Below, one piece after another: positions 51,835 to 56,561 of a stretch of 56,561 bases of DNA; positions within the stretch are counted from its first letter, which is position 1; every line of letters starts with the position of its first letter. Both the position numbers and the translations under genes were made by a program. Location: NCBI GenBank assembly GCA_009911035.1, contig QXWO01000040.1, positions 1-56,561 of the forward strand, given 5' to 3'. Source of the stretch: Lachnospiraceae bacterium (GTDB lineage Bacteria > Bacillota > Clostridia > Lachnospirales > Lachnospiraceae). The notes beneath the pieces were generated by a model, which did not search any database, was not told where the DNA came from, and worked only from the letters and a program-made list of their open reading frames with translations.

Positions 51835-54800
51835 TTAATGCCGTATGGAGAAATAATTCAGCAGTATATCTTTAATATGGTTATAGCGTCTGGCATAGGA
51901 ATTTTCCACACGGATGATTTGCAGATTATGGACCCTGCATATTTCATTTTTCTTTTTATCCCTGTTCTTTACAATATCGTCTTCAAAATGCTCTTTTCCG
52001 TCCAGTTCAATTGCCAGAACCGGGATCTCCTGTTTTTCCAGCACTTCATATACAACAAAATCAAAACGGCCGTTGTAAAATAGATCGCTGTAATTGATAT
52101 TGTCTGCAAACACATGGGAAATTGCCACCTCTTTATACACCTTGTATGCACTTTGGGACAGCCAGATGTTCTCCAGTGCATGGGTCAGGTTTTGTAAAAA
52201 TGCCTCCTCTGTGGCCGTACTGAAAGGCTTTACCCCCAACGCCCTTGAGTTTGTCTGCTTCTGTGTCACCTTTGCCTGGCCGTTGGTCTGCACATACTGG
52301 GTCAGTTCAAATATGTCATCCTCTGTATCCTTCCGGTGCAGTCTCTCCAGATTTTTGGTATTGGACAAAACGATCAGCTTTTCTTTTGCCCGGGAAGTTG
52401 CAACATTGATCAGCTCTTTGTTGTTTTTCAGCCATTCGTAGGTTCCTGTTTTCGTCTGGTTTGTGATGGCAGTTGAAAACAGCACCACATCCTTTTCGTC
52501 TCCCTGAAAAGCATGGACCGTGCCACATGCCACGTTGGACAGGTTTTCTTTTTTCAGCATTTTTTCTATGAGACTTTTCTGGTTGACAAAAGGTGTAATG
52601 ATACCGATGGATTTATCCCTGTTTGCCAAGGCATACCGCACAATCTCCAAAGCCTCGGCAGGCGCGGTGTTTTTGCAGTCTGTCCCGTCATCCTGTACAT
52701 CTACATAGACAAGAGGCTGGGCTTCCTTACTTTCTGTCATAATTTTCAGTCTGGAATTATAATACTTCTTATTGTTGAACTCTATTATCTGCTTATGACA
52801 GCGGTAATGATTATGTAAAAGAACTTCATCGCTGACCGCATCGCAGGCCAGATACGTTTTATAAATGGAATTTTTCCGGTAATCGTAATCATCCGAAACA
52901 TGATATCTCTTTTTTAATTTCTGGTTTGTCAGCTCGTCCAGCAGAATGACCGGATTAAGCTGCTGCGGATCGCCCACCAGCATAAGGCTCTCCCCTCTGA
53001 TAACAGGCACAAGGGATACTGCTGTGTTGCACTGGCTTGCTTCATCTATAATCGTCATGTCAAACATGGGTTCCGCTTCCCCCAGCCGGTGCGCGGAAAT
53101 ACAGGTAGTTGCTATGATTGGAAATATCTTTTGCAGCTTCTTTATATTTTCCGTCTCTTTTAAATATTTTGCAAAACTGACCGCCTGTTCTTCGCCCTCC
53201 TGGTTCATAATGATTTCTTTCAGATGTTTATTTTTAGGTTCATCCAGCTTTTTGATATACCTTGCCGATGTATAATAAAGATACTTTTCCAGTTCCCCGG
53301 GCTGGTCGTCCAGCAGCTTCAGCGCCTGCTCATCGGTGATCACGCCTGCTTTCTCTATCTCACTGTTGACCTGCTTAAGCTGCCTTCCGCTTAAGTCTGT
53401 CTGAAAAGGAAGCATCTGCAAAGACTGTATTCCTGCCTTTTCATACGCAAGGAGCCTGTTAAGCGTTTCGCTCCGCTCCTTTAGATCCAGCAGTTCCTCA
53501 TACCGCTTTAATAATTCCGAGAGCCTTTTCGCCCGCTCCGTCCGGTCATCTTTATTTTTGTCCAGTGTTTTTTCAAACACAGTAATTTCAATGACACGAT
53601 CATAAAGTTCTCTTATATAAGTCAGGGCTTCTTTTACCTTTTCATTATTTCCCAGCCGTAAAATAGGAAAGGGTATTGTCCTGCCTCTGTATTTCATGCC
53701 CGAAAGCTTGTCAAATACGCCGTTAATGGGATGGTTATTGTAGGATGCAAACAATACCGTCTTTTCATTAAAAAAAGCTGTGACGATGGTGTTGATAATT
53801 GTATTCGTCTTTCCTGTTCCCGGCGGTCCCTGGATATAGGCAACAGGATATTTCATACTATTGTTAATCGCTAAAAGCTGGTCCATGTTGACCTTTTTGT
53901 TGACCAGTGCAAACGGGTATGCTTTTTTACGGACAGGGCGGTTTAACAGATCGCCAAAAAATGCTTTTACAGGAACCGGCACTTTATCTTTATGGTACAT
54001 GTTGATAATGGATTCATACTCACTGTGGAGATCCAGCGCAATATCCATTCCAAGCCCTATCACATAAGGCATATCGTCCACGCCAAGGCTCTGTCCTTTG
54101 CGCCTGGTGATGCAGTCTTTGATCTGTTCCTGGTTTCTCTCGAAATCTTTCAGCAGTTCATATTCTTCCGCGTCCAGATAGCGCCGTATGTTTTCCGTTG
54201 CCCCGTCTATGGTGTATTCCGTACAGACAGTGATTTCATCGTCCGGCCGCAGGACCCTTCTCTTTACATCCAACTGTAGTTTTCTGTAAGCAAGCACATA
54301 AAGCCCCCCTGATGCGTGGATGCTAAGCACATTCATTGCAAGCTGCTGGATTCTCAGTCTTCCGTCCCTGCTTCCTTTCGCCTCCGCCTTGTATTGAAAA
54401 TTCTGTACAATAGTGCGGAACTGTTCCTCGTTTAGCTCGTATGTGTCCCCTTTAAAGCTCTCCCTGTCCAAAAAGCGGACCAGGTCAAAATCCGAGTGAT
54501 AGGGAACTGTGTCCATGCGGTTACACATTTCCAGATAATTTAAAATTTTCAAATTGGATGTATTGTCAAACAAACCTTTGTATTTGTGCGGATTCAGATA
54601 GATGTCTTTAACTAATTCCTGATTAATGGCACAGTAAGAACCTTCGATCACCTTAGATGACAGAATTGAATCAATATAAATATAGTCATAGGTTTCTGTC
54701 GTATATCTGCCAAGGTGAAGACCATCCACCGCCAATGTGCGCCTGCCTATATTCAGACTGCGGATGCCTATCCAGTATTTTGTGATCTGCTTCTCCTTGT

Positions 54801-54870
54801 TACAGTATTCTATTCCCAGCCATTTTCCCTCATGTATGGCGCGGAAGATGTCGCGGTAAATTGCATTCAT
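51835..54870 (-). CDS. WYL-like / SF1 helicase / DUF2726 nuclease fusion
   Basis: 1011 residues. Residues 1-80 resemble a WYL-type ligand module: FRAIHEGKWLGIEYCNKEKQ, YWIGIRSLNIGRRTLAVDGL, DYIYIDSILSSKV. The centre is an UPF1/DNA2-like SF1 ATPase: Walker A GPPGTGKT (348-355), Walker B DEAS (609-612), motif III GDPQQLNP (634-641), HYRCH (about 688), motif V GTVHAFQGDEKDVVLF, motif VI NVATSRAKEKL. A coiled coil lies at about 430-470. The C-terminus (about 895-1005) is a DUF2726-type PD-(D/E)XK nuclease: D937 in GRFDFVVYE, E955/D957/K959 in AIELDGKEH, then NRDKKKNEIC. Single gene, own promoter side. The role is unknown; the architecture fits RNA/DNA surveillance or phage defence. Confidence 0.82.
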   Translation of the reverse strand: MNAIYRDIFRAIHEGKWLGIEYCNKEKQITKYWIGIRSLNIGRRTLAVDGLHLGRYTTETYDYIYIDSILSSKVIEGSYCAINQELVKDIYLNPHKYKGLFDNTSNLKILNYLEMCNRMDTVPYHSDFDLVRFLDRESFKGDTYELNEEQFRTIVQNFQYKAEAKGSRDGRLRIQQLAMNVLSIHASGGLYVLAYRKLQLDVKRRVLRPDDEITVCTEYTIDGATENIRRYLDAEEYELLKDFERNQEQIKDCITRRKGQSLGVDDMPYVIGLGMDIALDLHSEYESIINMYHKDKVPVPVKAFFGDLLNRPVRKKAYPFALVNKKVNMDQLLAINNSMKYPVAYIQGPPGTGKTNTIINTIVTAFFNEKTVLFASYNNHPINGVFDKLSGMKYRGRTIPFPILRLGNNEKVKEALTYIRELYDRVIEITVFEKTLDKNKDDRTERAKRLSELLKRYEELLDLKERSETLNRLLAYEKAGIQSLQMLPFQTDLSGRQLKQVNSEIEKAGVITDEQALKLLDDQPGELEKYLYYTSARYIKKLDEPKNKHLKEIIMNQEGEEQAVSFAKYLKETENIKKLQKIFPIIATTCISAHRLGEAEPMFDMTIIDEASQCNTAVSLVPVIRGESLMLVGDPQQLNPVILLDELTNQKLKKRYHVSDDYDYRKNSIYKTYLACDAVSDEVLLHNHYRCHKQIIEFNNKKYYNSRLKIMTESKEAQPLVYVDVQDDGTDCKNTAPAEALEIVRYALANRDKSIGIITPFVNQKSLIEKMLKKENLSNVACGTVHAFQGDEKDVVLFSTAITNQTKTGTYEWLKNNKELINVATSRAKEKLIVLSNTKNLERLHRKDTEDDIFELTQYVQTNGQAKVTQKQTNSRALGVKPFSTATEEAFLQNLTHALENIWLSQSAYKVYKEVAISHVFADNINYSDLFYNGRFDFVVYEVLEKQEIPVLAIELDGKEHFEDDIVKNRDKKKNEICRVHNLQIIRVENSYARRYNHIKDILLNYFSIRH

Positions 54871-54995
54871 GTTTCCCCTTTTCCTGCTTTTGATCAGAGT
54901 CCTTCTTCTGCCGTTTTCTTTTCTAAATTATAAAGTATCCACAGGAAAAACTCAATGCAGTTCTGAATCGGGAAATCTTTTAGTCTTATAATAAA

Positions 54996-55020
54996 GAAGC
55001 TGTCCATACTGGACAGCCTC
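54996..55020 (-). terminator. Terminator after the 55043 gene
   Basis: GAAGCTGTCC pairs with GGACAGCCTC (54996-55005 and 55011-55020, one mismatch), and TTTATTAT follows on the minus strand. Confidence 0.65.
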
Positions 55021-55042
55021 CTGTGGGTCAAAAACTATCGTT

Positions 55043-55630
55043 TTATTTATTTTTCTTCGCTTCTTTTTTGGCTGCCTTAATATCGGTAATGCCGTTGGCA
55101 GAGTTTACCTCCTGCATCAGTGTCTGGGAGAAGTGTTCAAAAGCTTCCGCTTCTTCTTTCTGCTGGATGTTTACCGGATGGTACTGGTCATCCTTTGTAT
55201 TGCTCTCCACCACATAAAGGGTCATGATCTCTTTTCTATCTTTGTCGTAGAATACCGTATATCCCTTTTTCGCTTCCACCATGCCAAGGTCTTCTTTTGC
55301 CAGATGGATCGGCTCGCTGTAGCTTATGTCTCCTCCTGCAAAGGATAAAGGAACCAGATATAAATCTCCCGTTTTAAAAGCAACCGCATAATACCAGTAC
55401 TTTGTAGTAGTAGTTACGGTCCTGCCTCCGCCGCCAAGGGTCAGTTCCTCCCGGGTTCCGTAGGCTGCCGTGTAGGTTGCACCGCCGGGGACCACTTTGT
55501 TAACAATTTCCTGGATTTTCTGCTTCTCCTGACTGTTAGCCCCCTTCTTTTCGTCTATGGTCATTTTGATATATACAATAATAAATAAAACAACTACCGC
55601 TACTACTCCGATAACAATATACTGGGTCAT
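55043..55630 (-). CDS. Membrane-anchored protein of unknown function, 195 aa
   Basis: One N-terminal membrane helix (YIVIGVVAVVVLFIIVYIKM) and a soluble part: a short coil (QEKQKIQEIV) and a mixed beta region (YTAAYGTREELTLGGGGRTV, YWYYAVAFKTGDLYLVPLSF, YTVFYDKDRKEIMTLYVVES) that recalls YokE/PH-like domains, and a basic tail (AAKKEAKKNK). Function not recognised. Start at 55630 with AAGGAG upstream; the longer frame (to 55705) overlaps the next gene. Likely an operon with 55662-56099. Confidence 0.65.
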   Translation of the reverse strand: MTQYIVIGVVAVVVLFIIVYIKMTIDEKKGANSQEKQKIQEIVNKVVPGGATYTAAYGTREELTLGGGGRTVTTTTKYWYYAVAFKTGDLYLVPLSFAGGDISYSEPIHLAKEDLGMVEAKKGYTVFYDKDRKEIMTLYVVESNTKDDQYHPVNIQQKEEAEAFEHFSQTLMQEVNSANGITDIKAAKKEAKKNK

Positions 55631-55661
55631 GATGAGTTCTCCTTTTTCCAAATAAATACTT

Positions 55662-56099
55662 TTAAATTCCGTCAAAATATGCACGGTTAAAATTCTTCTT
55701 TGCATCCTTTATGTATGTAATGTTAAACTGCCTTACCTCTGTACACATGTAAGTCTTCCTAAACAAAGAATAGTTGCTTTTCACATCCATAAAAGAAATT
55801 TTTCCAAGCTTATCCAGCCTCCAGAGGCGTTTACCAATCATAATGCCTGTTTCATAAAACTCCAGGCAGTCCCCCAGATGAATGAGCGGGAAAAATACCC
55901 ACATCAGGGCAAACAGCGCAATAAACGCCGCCAATGATCCGGCCAGAAAATTTACTGGTCTTCCGGGCGGGTTTCCCCGTATTCCGGCCAATACGATTAC
56001 CCCGGCTAATGTAAGGCGGATTGCTGTGTGGAACAGAATTTTACCCATATTGGCATGTGCCTGTGCCAGTTTCCGTCCCATACTTCTTTCTTCCGGCAT
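55662..56099 (-). CDS. Two-helix membrane protein with PH-like domain, 145 aa
   Basis: Two membrane helices (about 25-43 and 52-76), followed by a beta-rich domain LEFYETGIMIGKRLWRLDKL, GKISFMDVKSNYSLF, VRQFNITYIKDAKKNF, RAYFDGI: strand pattern and helix end as in bacterial PH-like domains, though identity is unsure. The gene begins behind GGAGG. It precedes the 55043 gene by 31 bases in the same direction and may make a two-gene unit of unknown purpose. Confidence 0.6.
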   Translation of the reverse strand: MPEERSMGRKLAQAHANMGKILFHTAIRLTLAGVIVLAGIRGNPPGRPVNFLAGSLAAFIALFALMWVFFPLIHLGDCLEFYETGIMIGKRLWRLDKLGKISFMDVKSNYSLFRKTYMCTEVRQFNITYIKDAKKNFNRAYFDGI

Positions 56100-56278
56100 C
56101 TGGTCTTTCACCTCCCTTGCATCCTTGTGTATTGCCTTATCCGCTTTTTTACATTTTCTTTTTCTTTATCGGCTTTTCCGGTCAGTTTTTTTAGTTTCCT
56201 GCAGATTTGGAAATGATATGGCAGATTGGGAAATAGGGATCCACAGGATTATGAAAAAGTTATGATTTTACGGCAAGT

Positions 56279-56477
56279 AAGCCGAATGAGAAGTGGGTAA
56301 CGGATGTGGCAAAATCTAAGGTGCCGCAAGAGAATAAGAAACTGTATTTGAGTCCAATCCTTGATTTATATGACCGGATATCCGGTTGCCTATGTTATTA
56401 GCGCCAGAAATGACAAGCGGAAGTACGAAGAGAAGCTTTTTGTACAGACTCTCCGGCAAAGTATTCAATTCCAGTAA
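56279..56477 (+). pseudogene. IS3-family transposase OrfB, internal fragment with frameshift
   Basis: KPNEKWVTDVAKSKVPQENK, KLYLSPILDLYDR is the conserved rve/DDE core of IS3-group OrfB (KWVTD..EF is the first catalytic Asp). One base later the frame continues as YPVAYVISARNDKRKYEEKL and stops. The rest of the transposase is missing. Confidence 0.7.
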
Positions 56478-56510
56478 ACAAACGAAATCAACTACCCCGG
56501 TGCAAGCACT

Positions 56511-56553
56511 CAAGTACTGTGAGCGGCTCCTACGTCGCCTCTCACAGCACTTG
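56511..56553. repeat. Inverted repeat near the right edge
   Basis: CAAGTACTGTGAG (56511-56523) and CTCACAGCACTTG (56541-56553) match at 12 of 13 bases, 17 bases apart. No T run follows within the window; it may belong to the end of the IS remnant or to an element cut by the window edge. Confidence 0.5.
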
Positions 56554-56561
56554 ACTTTCTC

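Overview
The window reads like chromosome of an anaerobic, low-to-moderate GC Firmicute, most probably a gut Lachnospiraceae (Blautia/Clostridium XIVa type). This is inferred from protein families rather than from any rRNA or marker gene: an EFR1-type flavodoxin/ferredoxin, a PadR/HAAS/DUF4097 operon, a TIGR03915/TIGR03916 repair pair, an msm-type raffinose locus with GH36 and an AraC regulator, and BceAB-like transporters. No rRNA, tRNA or CRISPR array was seen. Most genes lie on the minus strand.

Layout. 0-8 kb: the tail of an IS110 transposase, a small protein of unknown function, a BceAB-like ABC transporter, an internally deleted carboxylesterase, a tyrosine phosphatase, an MFS drug-efflux-type transporter preceded by a short leader peptide with a dyad, and an MBL-fold hydrolase. 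8.3-14.6 kb: a graveyard of broken genes on both strands (YdeI, ThsA-like macro domain, two GNATs, HAD phosphatase, XRE regulator, MobA/L relaxase, transposon-transfer protein, IS3 and Rpn fragments). Three intact genes sit among them: MarR, a pentapeptide-repeat protein and a MerR-TipAS regulator. This looks like decayed integrative/conjugative element cargo. 14.7-20.7 kb: ferredoxin-flavodoxin, the PadR/HAAS/DUF4097 envelope operon, an XRE-membrane protein pair and a GH13 enzyme. 20.8-23.5 kb: a frameshifted LIC_10190-type membrane protein with a G9 tract, and two proteins of unknown function.

24-37.6 kb is rich in nucleic-acid and envelope functions: a nuclease-helicase fusion (PD-(D/E)XK plus XPD/DinG) next to a small DnaA-box cluster, a histidine-less HPr-like protein with a cre-like site, a putative SOS-controlled radical SAM/HhH repair pair, rarA, an ABC-F protein with a possible attenuator, an AIM24-like protein, a BlaR1-type metallopeptidase apparently fused to an LCP-like domain with its BlaI repressor, and a PlsC acyltransferase. 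37.7-44 kb is an alpha-galactoside uptake and hydrolysis locus (ABC transporter, GH36, divergent AraC). 44-51.6 kb has a chemoreceptor and a two-component system with an ABC transporter (peptide/envelope stress type). 51.8-56.1 kb carries a 1011-residue WYL-like/SF1 helicase/DUF2726 nuclease fusion followed by two small membrane proteins. The window ends in an IS3 remnant.

The most interesting leads are the WYL-helicase-nuclease fusion, the M56-LCP fusion sensor, the leader-peptide attenuator of the MFS pump, and a family of short dispersed repeats in intergenic regions. Several genes are frameshifted at or near homopolymer runs, so some pseudogene calls depend on base accuracy.
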